Assembly: GCA_900766915.1 (NCBI GenBank)
Contig: CAAFXE010000257.1
Location: 1-64,000, forward strand
Reading direction: 5' to 3'
Source of the DNA: Lachnospiraceae bacterium
Lineage (GTDB): Bacteria; Bacillota; Clostridia; Lachnospirales; Lachnospiraceae
DNA: 64,000 nt
Part shown: piece after piece, positions 7,984-15,776 of the stretch
Numbering within the stretch: the first letter of the stretch is position 1
How the letters are laid out: each line of letters opens with the position of its first letter
Made by a program: the position numbers and the translations under genes
The notes under the pieces: generated by a model
What the model saw: the letters and a program-made list of their open reading frames with translations, nothing else
Database searches by the model: none
Told to the model about the DNA's origin: nothing

Positions 7984-8298
7984 TTATCCATGAATCTCTT
8001 CCATCTTTTGTTTCTTAAGTCTCTCTATTTCAATCTGTTGGTCTGCAATGATGAGCTTCAGCTTTAAGATTTCCTCTTCTCGCTTATCCACAAAGGGAGC
8101 CTTTCTGCTACCATGCTGTAAGCCTGCAATGCCCTGTTCCTGATATTTTTTTAACCATGTACTAAAAAGGCTGTGAGCTATCCCATGCTCTTTGGCAAAC
8201 ATCTGATATCCCTTCCCGGAAGCATAGTATTCCTTGATTAATCGTTCCTTTTCCTCACATGTCCTGTGCTGATTGTTGCCTCCCTTTGGTCTGCCCAC
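7984..8298 (-). CDS. stand-alone HTH protein, transposase OrfA-like
   Basis: A 104-residue protein from a GTG start with AAGGAG 7 bp upstream. It has a helix-turn-helix of the IS3/IS150 OrfA type (FAKEHGIAHSLFSTWLKKYQ, about residues 38-57), then a C-terminal leucine-rich helix (EEEILKLKLIIADQQIEIERL) as in OrfA dimerisation zippers. No orfB integrase, frameshift partner or IS terminal repeat is present. It sits 33 bp upstream of the surface-protein genes as first gene of the operon. Its start is only 23 bp from the left inverted repeat of the switch. It may therefore be a domesticated DNA-binding regulator rather than an insertion sequence. That is inference. Confidence 0.65.
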   Translation of the reverse strand: MGRPKGGNNQHRTCEEKERLIKEYYASGKGYQMFAKEHGIAHSLFSTWLKKYQEQGIAGLQHGSRKAPFVDKREEEILKLKLIIADQQIEIERLKKQKMEEIHG

Positions 8299-8320
8299 TT
8301 TTTGTCTCCTTATCTGTTAA

Positions 8321-8342
8321 CCACATAATTCGTATTATGTGG
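8321..8342. repeat. left inverted repeat of invertible segment
   Basis: 22 bp made of 9-bp palindromic arms CCACATAAT and ATTATGTGG around an asymmetric centre TCGT. It is the exact reverse complement of 8674-8695. Asymmetric centres in opposite orientation are what a tyrosine recombinase needs to invert rather than excise DNA. Confidence 0.9.
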
Positions 8343-8412
8343 TTAAAAAATCAGGTCAAATGACCTCATTGACATAATTTATAAAAAATGATTCCCAAAA
8401 TTGCTGATTCCG

Positions 8413-8436
8413 GTTAAACAGAAACTCCTGTTTAAC
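8413..8436. repeat. internal 9-bp inverted repeat in the switch
   Basis: Arms GTTAAACAG (8413-8421) and CTGTTTAAC (8428-8436) are separated by 6 bases. No T run follows on either strand, so it is more likely a protein-binding site than a terminator. Confidence 0.55.
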
Positions 8437-8437
8437 A

Positions 8438-8516
8438 AAAAATGGGCATCAAAAAAGACACCCTTAAATTATTTCGAAAACTTTTCAGAAGGGCGTTATT
8501 TTTGATGCCTATTTTT
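8438..8516. terminator. bidirectional terminator-like hairpin inside the invertible segment
   Basis: A long imperfect stem of about 28 bp (GGGCATCAAAAA near 8444-8455 pairs with TTTTTGATGCC near 8499-8509, continuing through CCCTT/AAGGG) has A-rich DNA on its left and T-rich DNA on its right. It can therefore end transcripts from both sides. It would block read-through from the recombinase gene into the surface operon in either orientation. Confidence 0.75.
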
Positions 8517-8590
8517 ATATTTTTTATGTAAACGAAATTATTTTTGATAAATTTGCTTTTTATTTTCTGACAAAATATTAAAAAAAGGGA

Positions 8591-8619
8591 TAGTCATTTC
8601 CAATTCTTTGGTGTATAAT
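8591..8619 (+). promoter_or_regulatory. invertible promoter (currently pointing right, OFF)
   Basis: A perfect TATAAT at 8614-8619 lies 17 bp after TAGTCA (8591-8596; 4 of 6 matches to TTGACA). It points toward the recombinase, away from the surface operon. After inversion it would lie about 55 bp from the left repeat and read into the HTH gene with a leader of roughly 90 nt. Confidence 0.72.
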
Positions 8620-8673
8620 ACTGTCGAAATATCCATACAAGAATTTTTTCTTCAAGAATACGTTTATTACTTA

Positions 8674-8695
8674 CCACATAATACGAATTATGTGG
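8674..8695. repeat. right inverted repeat of invertible segment
   Basis: Exact reverse complement of 8321-8342, located 10 bp from the stop codon of the tyrosine recombinase gene. Confidence 0.9.
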
Positions 8696-8705
8696 TATTT
8701 ATTTT

Positions 8706-9536
8706 TTATATAATCAGCCCCAGTTTTTCAATCTGGCTGCAATGCTCTGAACCGGTCGTCATAATATAAATTCTCGTGGTCTCGATACTTCCGTGTCCCA
8801 AAAGGTCTGCAAGCTTTGCAATATCCTTGTTCATCTCATAAAACAATTTCGCAAACAGTTTCCTGAAATTATGGGGAAATACCTTCGATGGATTCACTCC
8901 GGCTTTTTCGCAGATCTTTTTCATTCGCTTCCATATATTACTTCGGTCTAAGGGATTTCCGTTTTTTGTTACAAAAATGCATCCTGACCGGATATCCTTT
9001 TCCTTTGCATAGTTTATCAGCATGGTTCTCAGTTTATTGGGAACAAATATGGTTCTGATCTTATTTTTGCATTGAACACAAAACTTTTTCTTCCTTATCC
9101 CTTCCACAGTAAAATATTTCAGCTCAGATACACGGATTCCTGTACTGCAGATTGTCTGAAATATCAAATTCAACTGTTTCTCGTTCCTGGAAGCCTCCAA
9201 TAATTTCATATAATCATCCTTCGTTAGTTCCTTTTCTTCTTCACTATAGATTTTTCTTTGCACTTTTAACATTTTCACCTTACATTCAGGATATCCTGAA
9301 AAAACAAGAAAACTGTTGAGCGAAGCCAGCATGGAATTGATGGAACTGGTCTGAAAATGCTCCTCCTCCAGATTCTTTTTATATTCCACCACGAGTTCTT
9401 TATCAATGACATTCTCTCCCAGATAACTTAAAAATGCTGTCACATCCCGCATATATTTATCGATCGTTATTTCACTTTTTTCTTCTCTGATTAAAATTTT
9501 TTTATATTCATCTAATTTTTCTTTCCAGTTCTGCAT
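8706..9536 (-). CDS. tyrosine recombinase (site-specific DNA invertase)
   Basis: A 276-residue XerC/D-like integrase. It has an N-terminal SAM-like core-binding domain (about residues 1-95) and a C-terminal catalytic domain with the full set of residues: Arg135 (TGIRVSEL), His222 and Arg225 (PHNFRK), His248 (LLGHGS) and nucleophile Tyr257 (TTRIY). A lysine near 157-159 fits the beta-hairpin position. ATG is preceded by AGGAGG. The gene runs toward, and ends 10 bp from, the right inverted repeat, the common arrangement for recombinases that flip an adjacent promoter. Its own promoter lies outside the invertible segment, so it should be transcribed in both states. Length is typical of phase-variation invertases and there are no phage neighbours. 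Confidence 0.9.
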   Translation of the reverse strand: MQNWKEKLDEYKKILIREEKSEITIDKYMRDVTAFLSYLGENVIDKELVVEYKKNLEEEHFQTSSINSMLASLNSFLVFSGYPECKVKMLKVQRKIYSEEEKELTKDDYMKLLEASRNEKQLNLIFQTICSTGIRVSELKYFTVEGIRKKKFCVQCKNKIRTIFVPNKLRTMLINYAKEKDIRSGCIFVTKNGNPLDRSNIWKRMKKICEKAGVNPSKVFPHNFRKLFAKLFYEMNKDIAKLADLLGHGSIETTRIYIMTTGSEHCSQIEKLGLII

Positions 9537-9639
9537 GACAAAACCTCCTGTTGCCTGTTATATTCCCATTTCCGTATCCATAATCCAGTTTCATTTCCTT
9601 ATTATATTTTACAAAAAAAGCTTTCATTATTAATAGCAG

Positions 9640-9668
9640 TTTACATTTTCGATAAAATGTATTAGAAT
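9640..9668 (+). promoter_or_regulatory. pfp promoter
   Basis: TTTACA at 9640-9645 and TAGAAT at 9663-9668 are spaced 17 bp apart (5 of 6 matches each). AAGGAG at 9691-9696 precedes the start codon by 8 bp. Confidence 0.7.
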
Positions 9669-9704
9669 TTGACTATATGCAAATTTTGAAAAGGAGATTT
9701 AGTT

Positions 9705-11366
9705 ATGAACATTTCATCATTACAAAAAGCAAGATATGAGTATTCTCCAAAGCTTCCCGGAATGCTGAGAAACGGTATTGCAGATATCTGCGTAAAAGAA
9801 GGCGAAGAAACTCAGAGTGTCGCTGATCAGGAAAAAATCAAAGCTCTTTTCCCAAATACCTATGGTAAAAAGGAAATTACTTTTGAAAAGGGTCAGAACA
9901 CTTCCGAAGCAAAGAAACAGGTAGTTGGTGTAATCCTTTCCGGTGGACAGGCTCCGGGCGGACACAATGTTATCTGCGGTTTATATGACGCTTTAAAGGC
10001 TACAAACCCGGAAAACGTTCTGTACGGCTTCAAGGGTGGCCCAAGCGGACTCATCGAAGATGATTATGTGATCTTTGATGACGAATATATCAACGAATAC
10101 AGAAATACAGGCGGATTCGACATCATCGGTTCCGGCAGAACAAAGCTTGAAACAAACGAACAGTTTGCTATCGTTGCTGATGTATGCAAAAAACACGGTA
10201 TTACTGCAGTTGTTATCATCGGTGGTGATGATTCCAACACAAACGCTGCTGTTCTTGCTGAATACTTTGCAGCACACAATACTGGCGTTCAGGTCATCGG
10301 ATGTCCAAAAACAATCGATGGTGACTTAAAGAATGAAGATATTGAATGCTCCTTCGGTTTCGATACAGCTACAAAGACCTACAGCGAAATCATCGGAAAC
10401 ATTGAAAGAGATGCAAACTCTGCAAAGAAATACTGGCATTTCGTAAAGGTTATGGGACGTAGTGCTTCTCACGTTGCACTGGAATGTGCGCTGAAAACCC
10501 AACCAAACATCTGTCTCGTTTCTGAAGAAGTAGCTGCTAAGAAAATGTCTCTTTCCCAGATCGCTGATTACATCGCTGATTCTGTAGAAAAAAGAGCAGC
10601 AAAAGGCATGAACTTCGGTGTAGCTATCATCCCTGAAGGTGTTGTTGAATTCGTTCCGGAATTCTCCGTACTGATCCAGGAAATCAATGAGCTTCTTGCA
10701 GGAAGCAAGGCTGATGCATTCAATGCACTTCCAACATGGGCTGAAAAATATGCTTTCATCGAAAAAGGTTTAACAAAAGAATCTATGGAAGTATTTGCAA
10801 TCCTTCCGGAAGCAATCCAGCAGCAGTTATTCTTAGAGCGAGATCCACACGGAAACGTACAGGTTTCTCTCATCGAATCTGAAAAGTTATTCTCTGCACT
10901 TGTAAAAGATAAACTGGAAGCAAGAAAAGCAGCCGGAACTTACAAAGGTAAATTCAATGCACTCCATCACTTCTTAGGATATGAAGGAAGATGTGCATTC
11001 CCATCTAACTTTGATGCTGACTACTGCTACTCCTTAGGCTACAATGCATTCATGCTGATCCAGTATGGTTACAACGGATACTTATCAAAAGTTTCCAACC
11101 TTTCTGCTCCGGCAAACGAATGGGTTGCAGGCGGTATGCCAATCACAAAGATGATGAACATCGAAAGAAGACATGGCGAAGACAAGCCTGTTATCAAGAA
11201 AGCTCTTGTAGAACTTGACGGCGCACCATTCAAATATTTCGAAGCTCATCGTGAAGAGTGGGCAGCTGATACATGCTTCGTATATCCGGGTGCGATCCAG
11301 TACTATGGACCTACAGAAGTATGTGACATCACAACCATCACACTTGCATTAGAGCAGGCTAAATAA
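9705..11366 (+). CDS. pfp: diphosphate--fructose-6-phosphate 1-phosphotransferase (PPi-PFK)
   Basis: Reversibly phosphorylates fructose 6-phosphate with pyrophosphate in glycolysis and gluconeogenesis. The 553-residue length matches the long PPi-dependent class (plant-beta/Clostridia type). Motifs: GVILSGGQAPGGHN (about 75-88), GGDDSNTNA (about 175-183) with the GGDD signature of PPi use in place of the GGDG of ATP-PFK, the catalytic PKTIDGDLK with TIDGD (about 202-210), and MGRSASH (about 249-255). It is monocistronic with its own promoter and a strong terminator. It converges on ppdK, the other PPi-handling glycolytic enzyme. Rightward transcripts from the currently OFF invertible promoter would run antisense through the recombinase gene toward this gene. 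Confidence 0.95.
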   Translation: MNISSLQKARYEYSPKLPGMLRNGIADICVKEGEETQSVADQEKIKALFPNTYGKKEITFEKGQNTSEAKKQVVGVILSGGQAPGGHNVICGLYDALKATNPENVLYGFKGGPSGLIEDDYVIFDDEYINEYRNTGGFDIIGSGRTKLETNEQFAIVADVCKKHGITAVVIIGGDDSNTNAAVLAEYFAAHNTGVQVIGCPKTIDGDLKNEDIECSFGFDTATKTYSEIIGNIERDANSAKKYWHFVKVMGRSASHVALECALKTQPNICLVSEEVAAKKMSLSQIADYIADSVEKRAAKGMNFGVAIIPEGVVEFVPEFSVLIQEINELLAGSKADAFNALPTWAEKYAFIEKGLTKESMEVFAILPEAIQQQLFLERDPHGNVQVSLIESEKLFSALVKDKLEARKAAGTYKGKFNALHHFLGYEGRCAFPSNFDADYCYSLGYNAFMLIQYGYNGYLSKVSNLSAPANEWVAGGMPITKMMNIERRHGEDKPVIKKALVELDGAPFKYFEAHREEWAADTCFVYPGAIQYYGPTEVCDITTITLALEQAK

Positions 11367-11396
11367 TGATTTGAAAACTTCTTGATAAAATGATAG

Positions 11397-11433
11397 GACA
11401 CAGAGTATGATCTTCATGCTCTGTGTCTTTTTT
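11397..11433 (+). terminator. pfp terminator
   Basis: Arms GACACAGAG (11397-11405) and CTCTGTGTC (11419-11427) are followed by six T. Confidence 0.85.
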
Positions 11434-11457
11434 GCACTGATCTAAATATTTTTCTGC

Positions 11458-11497
11458 AACAAAACAGGCGTATCACCTGTTGGGGTAATACGCCTGT
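11458..11497 (-). terminator. ppdK terminator
   Basis: ACAGGCGTAT (11464-11473) and ATACGCCTGT (11488-11497) form a 10-bp stem. On the minus strand it is followed by TTTTGTTG. Confidence 0.82.
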
Positions 11498-11529
11498 AAA
11501 GTTATGTTTACTCAAAAACGAGTTTTTCT

Positions 11530-14154
11530 TTATTTGTCCGCAATAGCTGCCTGTGCTGCTGCCAGTCTTGCGATTGGTACACGGAATGGTGAGCAGGATA
11601 CATAGTCCAGACCGATTTTATGGCAGAATTCTACGGATGTAGGATCACCGCCGTGCTCTCCACAGATACCGAAGTGCAGGTTTTCATTTACCGGTTTTCC
11701 AAGTTTGATAGCCATTTCCATTAATCTACCAACACCATTCTGGTCGAGTTTTGCAAATGGGTCATTTTCGAAGATCTTATTTTCATAATAAGCTTCCAGG
11801 AATTTACCAGCATCGTCACGTGAGAAGCCGTAGGTCATCTGTGTTAAGTCGTTTGTACCGAAGCAGAAGAAGTCTGCTGTCTTAGCGATTTCATCAGCTG
11901 TCAGACATGCACGTGGGATTTCCATCATGGTACCTACTTCGTATTTCAGATCAACGCCTGCTGCTGCGATTTCAGCATCTGCTGTAGAAACAACGATCTT
12001 CTTAACAAATGCTAATTCTTTTGTATCACTTGAAAGCGGGATCATGATTTCCGGTTTTACATTCCAGTCAGCATGAGCTGCCTGAACTTTAATTGCTGCA
12101 CGGATAACAGCTTTTGTCTGCATCTTAGCAATTTCCGGATAGGTAACTGCAAGACGAAGTCCACGATGTCCCATCATTGGGTTGAATTCATGTAATCCAT
12201 CGATGATTGCTCTGATATCTTCTACTGATTTACCCTGAGCATCTGCAAGTTTCTGGATATCTTCATCAGTTGTCGGAACGAACTCATGTAATGGCGGATC
12301 CAGGAAACGGATCGTAACCGGATTTCCTTCCAGTGCTTCGTATAATGCTTCGAAGTCTCCCTGCTGATATGGAAGGATCTTTTCAAGAGCTGCTTCTCTT
12401 TCTTCTACTGTGTCAGAACAGATCATTTCACGGAATGCTGCAATTCTGTCTTCTTCGAAGAACATATGCTCTGTACGGCAAAGACCGATACCTTCTGCAC
12501 CAAGCTCACGGGCTTTCTTAGCATCTGCCGGTGTATCAGCGTTTGTACGTACTTTTAATCTTCTGAATTTGTCTGCCCATGCCATGATTCTGCCAAATTC
12601 ACCGGCGATCTTAGCATCAACAGTAGGAATGATTCCGTCATAGATGTTACCTGTGGTACCATCAATAGAGATTGGATCTCCTTCATGGAATTCTTTTCCG
12701 GCTAATGTAAATTTCTTGTTTTCTTCATCCATCTTGATGTCGCCGCATCCGGATACACAGCAGGTACCCATACCACGTGCAACTACTGCAGCGTGAGATG
12801 TCATACCACCACGAACTGTTAAGATACCCTGAGAAGCTTTCATACCTGTGATATCTTCCGGCGATGTTTCCAGACGTACAAGTACGACTTTTTCGCCTCT
12901 TGCATGCCATTTTTCTGCATCTTCAGCTGTGAATACGATCTTACCGCAGGCAGCACCCGGAGAAGCACCAAGACCTCTTCCCATTGGTGTAGCTGCTTTT
13001 AATGCTGCTGCATCAAACTGTGGATGTAATAATGTATCTAAGTTACGAGGATCGATCATGGCAACAGCTTCTTCTTCTGTTCTCATGCCTTCATCAACAA
13101 GGTCACATGCGATCTTTAATGCAGCCTGAGCTGTTCTCTTACCATTACGTGTCTGAAGCATGAAAAGCTTTCTGTCCTGGATCGTAAATTCCATATCCTG
13201 CATATCTCTGTAATGGTTTTCAAGAATACTGCAAACTTCTGTAAACTGTTTGAATACTTCCGGCATAACTTCTGCAAGCTGAGCGATTGGCTGTGGTGTA
13301 CGAACACCTGCAACTACGTCTTCACCCTGTGCATTGATGAGGAATTCACCCATCAGTTTCTTTTCGCCTGTAGCAGGATCACGTGTGAATGCTACACCTG
13401 TACCGGATTCATCAGACCAGTTACCAAATGCCATTTCCTGTACGTTTACAGCAGTACCCCAGGAATATGGGATATCGTTGTCACGACGGTATACGTTCGC
13501 ACGTGGGTTGTCCCATGAACGGAATACAGCTTTTACCGCACCCATTAACTGTTCCTTTGGATCATCCGGAAAGTCCTGTCCGATTTTTGCTTTATATTCT
13601 GCTTTGAACTGATTTGCTAATTCTTTCAGGTCGTCGGCTGTCAGGTCAATGTCATTTGTAACGCCTTTTTCTTCTTTCATCTTGTCGATGAGTTCTTCAA
13701 AGTATTTTTTACCAACTTCCATAACTACATCAGAGTACATCTGGATGAATCTTCTGTAGCAGTCGCGAGCCCATCTTTCATTACCGGTTTTCTTAGCAAC
13801 TACTTCTACTACTTCTTCGTTAAGACCAAGGTTCAAAATAGTATCCATCATACCCGGCATAGATGCTCTTGCACCTGAACGAACGGAAACAAGGAGTGGA
13901 TTTTCCAAATCACCGAATTTCTTTCCTGTGATTTCTTCCATTTTAACGATTGCCTCGTTAATCTGTGCCTGAATTTCTTCGTTGATCTGACGTCCGTCTT
14001 CATAATACTGAGTACACGCATCTGTTGTGATTGTAAATCCCTGTGGTACCGGAAGACCTAATTTTGTCATTTCAGCAAGGTTTGCGCCTTTACCACCGAG
14101 TGTGTTACGCATGCTAGCATCGCCTTCGCTAAACATATAAACCCATTTTGCCAT
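11530..14154 (-). CDS. ppdK: pyruvate, phosphate dikinase
   Basis: Interconverts pyruvate, ATP and Pi with phosphoenolpyruvate, AMP and PPi; in anaerobes it often runs toward pyruvate using PPi. The product is 874 residues, the standard length. It has an N-terminal ATP-grasp domain (KGANLAEM at about 22-29; SVRSGARASMPGMMDTILN-type stretch near 90-110), the phosphohistidine domain with GGMTSHAAVVARGMG (His about 453), and a C-terminal TIM-barrel PEP domain with LCRTEHMFF and the catalytic cysteine in FGICGEHGGD near residue 828. It has its own promoter (14241-14268), an unusual 5' hairpin (14211-14234) and a terminator. With pfp it supports PPi-linked glycolysis. Confidence 0.96.
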   Translation of the reverse strand: MAKWVYMFSEGDASMRNTLGGKGANLAEMTKLGLPVPQGFTITTDACTQYYEDGRQINEEIQAQINEAIVKMEEITGKKFGDLENPLLVSVRSGARASMPGMMDTILNLGLNEEVVEVVAKKTGNERWARDCYRRFIQMYSDVVMEVGKKYFEELIDKMKEEKGVTNDIDLTADDLKELANQFKAEYKAKIGQDFPDDPKEQLMGAVKAVFRSWDNPRANVYRRDNDIPYSWGTAVNVQEMAFGNWSDESGTGVAFTRDPATGEKKLMGEFLINAQGEDVVAGVRTPQPIAQLAEVMPEVFKQFTEVCSILENHYRDMQDMEFTIQDRKLFMLQTRNGKRTAQAALKIACDLVDEGMRTEEEAVAMIDPRNLDTLLHPQFDAAALKAATPMGRGLGASPGAACGKIVFTAEDAEKWHARGEKVVLVRLETSPEDITGMKASQGILTVRGGMTSHAAVVARGMGTCCVSGCGDIKMDEENKKFTLAGKEFHEGDPISIDGTTGNIYDGIIPTVDAKIAGEFGRIMAWADKFRRLKVRTNADTPADAKKARELGAEGIGLCRTEHMFFEEDRIAAFREMICSDTVEEREAALEKILPYQQGDFEALYEALEGNPVTIRFLDPPLHEFVPTTDEDIQKLADAQGKSVEDIRAIIDGLHEFNPMMGHRGLRLAVTYPEIAKMQTKAVIRAAIKVQAAHADWNVKPEIMIPLSSDTKELAFVKKIVVSTADAEIAAAGVDLKYEVGTMMEIPRACLTADEIAKTADFFCFGTNDLTQMTYGFSRDDAGKFLEAYYENKIFENDPFAKLDQNGVGRLMEMAIKLGKPVNENLHFGICGEHGGDPTSVEFCHKIGLDYVSCSPFRVPIARLAAAQAAIADK

Positions 14155-14210
14155 TTTGTGTTCCTCCTAAATTTGTAATTAATAAGTGAAATGCTTCTCC
14201 CCTTATGAGA

Positions 14211-14234
14211 AAAAAAACGCACCTTTGTGCGCAC
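14211..14234 (-). promoter_or_regulatory. hairpin with T-run at the 5' end of the ppdK transcript
   Basis: On the minus strand GCGCAC, a 4-base loop and GTGCGT are followed by a run of T, the form of an intrinsic terminator. It begins only about 10 bp after the -10 box of the ppdK promoter, so it would be the first structure of the mRNA. It could be a stabilising 5' cap-like hairpin or a pausing/attenuation site. Confidence 0.5.
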
Positions 14235-14240
14235 ACATTT

Positions 14241-14268
14241 ATCATACCATATTTTGGGGATTCGTCAA
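14241..14268 (-). promoter_or_regulatory. ppdK promoter
   Basis: On the minus strand TTGACG (14268-14263) and TATGAT (14246-14241) are separated by 16 bp; each has 5 of 6 consensus matches. Confidence 0.68.
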
Positions 14269-14309
14269 TAGGTTTCCACTAAATTCCACAAATATTATCC
14301 CGGAAACCA

Positions 14310-14341
14310 ACAAAAAACAACGGCATCACTGCCGTTGTTTT
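14310..14341 (-). terminator. glyS terminator
   Basis: AACAACGGCA / TGCCGTTGTT (14316-14325, 14330-14339) with a 4-base loop is followed by TTTTTTGTTG on the minus strand. Confidence 0.83.
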
Positions 14342-14371
14342 GTTGATTTGTTTATGTTTTGTCAAATTCCA

Positions 14372-15760
14372 TTAAAATGTGAATTTGTCTGCGAGATATG
14401 CATCCAGCTCTTCAATTTTAATACGAACCTGTTCCATGGTATCACGGTCACGCACGGTTACGGCTCCGTCTTCTTCTGATTCGAAGTCATAAGTTACGCA
14501 GAATGGAGTACCGATTTCGTCCTGACGGCGGTATCTCTTACCGATGTTTCCTCTGTCATCAAATTCGCAGTTGTATTTCCTGGAAAGTTCAGCAAATACT
14601 TTTTCCGCACCTTCGTTAAGCTTCTTAGAAAGTGGAAGCACCGCTACCTTCACCGGAGCTAATGCCGGATGGAAATGAAGCACAGTTCTTACATCTCCGC
14701 CTTCTAATTCTTCTTCATCATAAGCTGCACACAGGAATGCCAAAACGACACGGTCAGCTCCTAAAGACGGCTCTACAACATATGGGATATATTTTTCCTT
14801 GATCTCATCATCAAAGTAAGACATATCTTCACCGGATACGTTCTGATGCTGTGTTAAGTCATAATCAGTTCTGTCTGCAATACCCCAAAGCTCGCCCCAT
14901 CCGAATGGAAATTTGAATTCCAGGTCAGTGGTTGCACGGCTGTAGAAGCAAAGCTCTTCCGGAGAGTGGTCTCTGGCTCTTAATTCCTCGTCCTTCATAC
15001 CCAGAGCCTTCAGCCAGTTGATGCAGTATTCTTTCCAGTAAGCAAACCATTCAAGGTCTGTACCCGGCTTACAGAAGAATTCCAGCTCCATCTGCTCAAA
15101 TTCTCTGGTACGGAAGGTAAAGTTACCCGGTGTGATCTCATTTCTGAAGGATTTACCGATCTGTCCGATACCAAATGGTACTTTCTTTCTGGAGGTTCTC
15201 TGCACATTTTTGAAGTTTACGAAGATACCCTGTGCAGTTTCCGGTCTTAAATATACGGTATTTTTTGCATCCTCAGTAACACCCTGGAAGGTTTTGAACA
15301 TCAGGTTGAACTGACGGATGTCTGTGAAATCTTTTTTGCCGCAGGAAGGACATACGATATCGTGTTCGTCTACATAAGCCTTCATTTCTTCCGGAGACCA
15401 TGCATCGACGCTTCCTTCGATTTCAATGCCGTTTTCTGCCATATAGTCTTCAATAAGTTTGTCTGCACGGAAACGTTCCTTACATGCCTTACAGTCCATC
15501 AGAGGATCAGAAAATCCTCCCAGATGTCCGGAAGCTACCCATGTCTGAGGGTTCATCAGGATCGCACAGTCCACACCAACATTGTATGGATTTTCCTGTA
15601 CGAATTTCTGCCACCATGCTTTCTTTACATTGTTTTTCAGCTCTACACCGAGATTTCCGTAATCCCATGTGTTCGCAAGTCCGCCGTAGATCTCAGAACC
15701 CGGATATACAAATCCTCTGCTCTTTGCCAATGCTACGATTTTTTCCATTGTCTTTTCCAT
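14372..15760 (-). CDS. glyS: glycyl-tRNA synthetase, single-chain dimeric type
   Basis: Charges tRNA-Gly. From the ATG at 15760 (GGAGAG upstream) the protein has 462 residues, the normal size of the eukaryote/archaea-like GlyQS form rather than the alpha2beta2 bacterial enzyme. Class II motifs: motif 1 region YPGSEIYGGLANTWDYG (residues about 18-34), motif 2 FRNEITPGNFTFRTREFEQMELE-type segment (about 190-212) and motif 3 GADRVVLAF near 333. An anticodon-binding HGTP domain follows (residues about 355-460, LAPVKVAVLPLSKK). A four-cysteine CxxC...C insertion (DCKACKERF ... CPSCGKKDF) is present. No T-box leader is visible; it is 16 bp downstream of a lipoprotein gene and likely cotranscribed. 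Confidence 0.95.
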   Translation of the reverse strand: MEKTMEKIVALAKSRGFVYPGSEIYGGLANTWDYGNLGVELKNNVKKAWWQKFVQENPYNVGVDCAILMNPQTWVASGHLGGFSDPLMDCKACKERFRADKLIEDYMAENGIEIEGSVDAWSPEEMKAYVDEHDIVCPSCGKKDFTDIRQFNLMFKTFQGVTEDAKNTVYLRPETAQGIFVNFKNVQRTSRKKVPFGIGQIGKSFRNEITPGNFTFRTREFEQMELEFFCKPGTDLEWFAYWKEYCINWLKALGMKDEELRARDHSPEELCFYSRATTDLEFKFPFGWGELWGIADRTDYDLTQHQNVSGEDMSYFDDEIKEKYIPYVVEPSLGADRVVLAFLCAAYDEEELEGGDVRTVLHFHPALAPVKVAVLPLSKKLNEGAEKVFAELSRKYNCEFDDRGNIGKRYRRQDEIGTPFCVTYDFESEEDGAVTVRDRDTMEQVRIKIEELDAYLADKFTF

Positions 15761-15776
15761 TGTTTCTCTCCTCTTC

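Larger units (their letters stand above)
8299..8705. promoter_or_regulatory. control region: invertible switch
   Basis: A gene-free 407-bp region between the HTH gene and the tyrosine recombinase. It contains two inverted 22-bp recombination-site candidates (8321-8342, 8674-8695) around a 331-bp core. The core carries a small inverted repeat (8413-8436), a long bidirectional terminator-like hairpin (8438-8516) and a rightward promoter (8591-8619). The leftward strand has no good promoter in the current orientation. Confidence 0.8.

Noticed and set aside
7984..8298. Complete IS3-family insertion sequence
   Set aside because: Only an OrfA-like gene is present; no OrfB, no frameshift signal and no terminal repeats at the expected distance.
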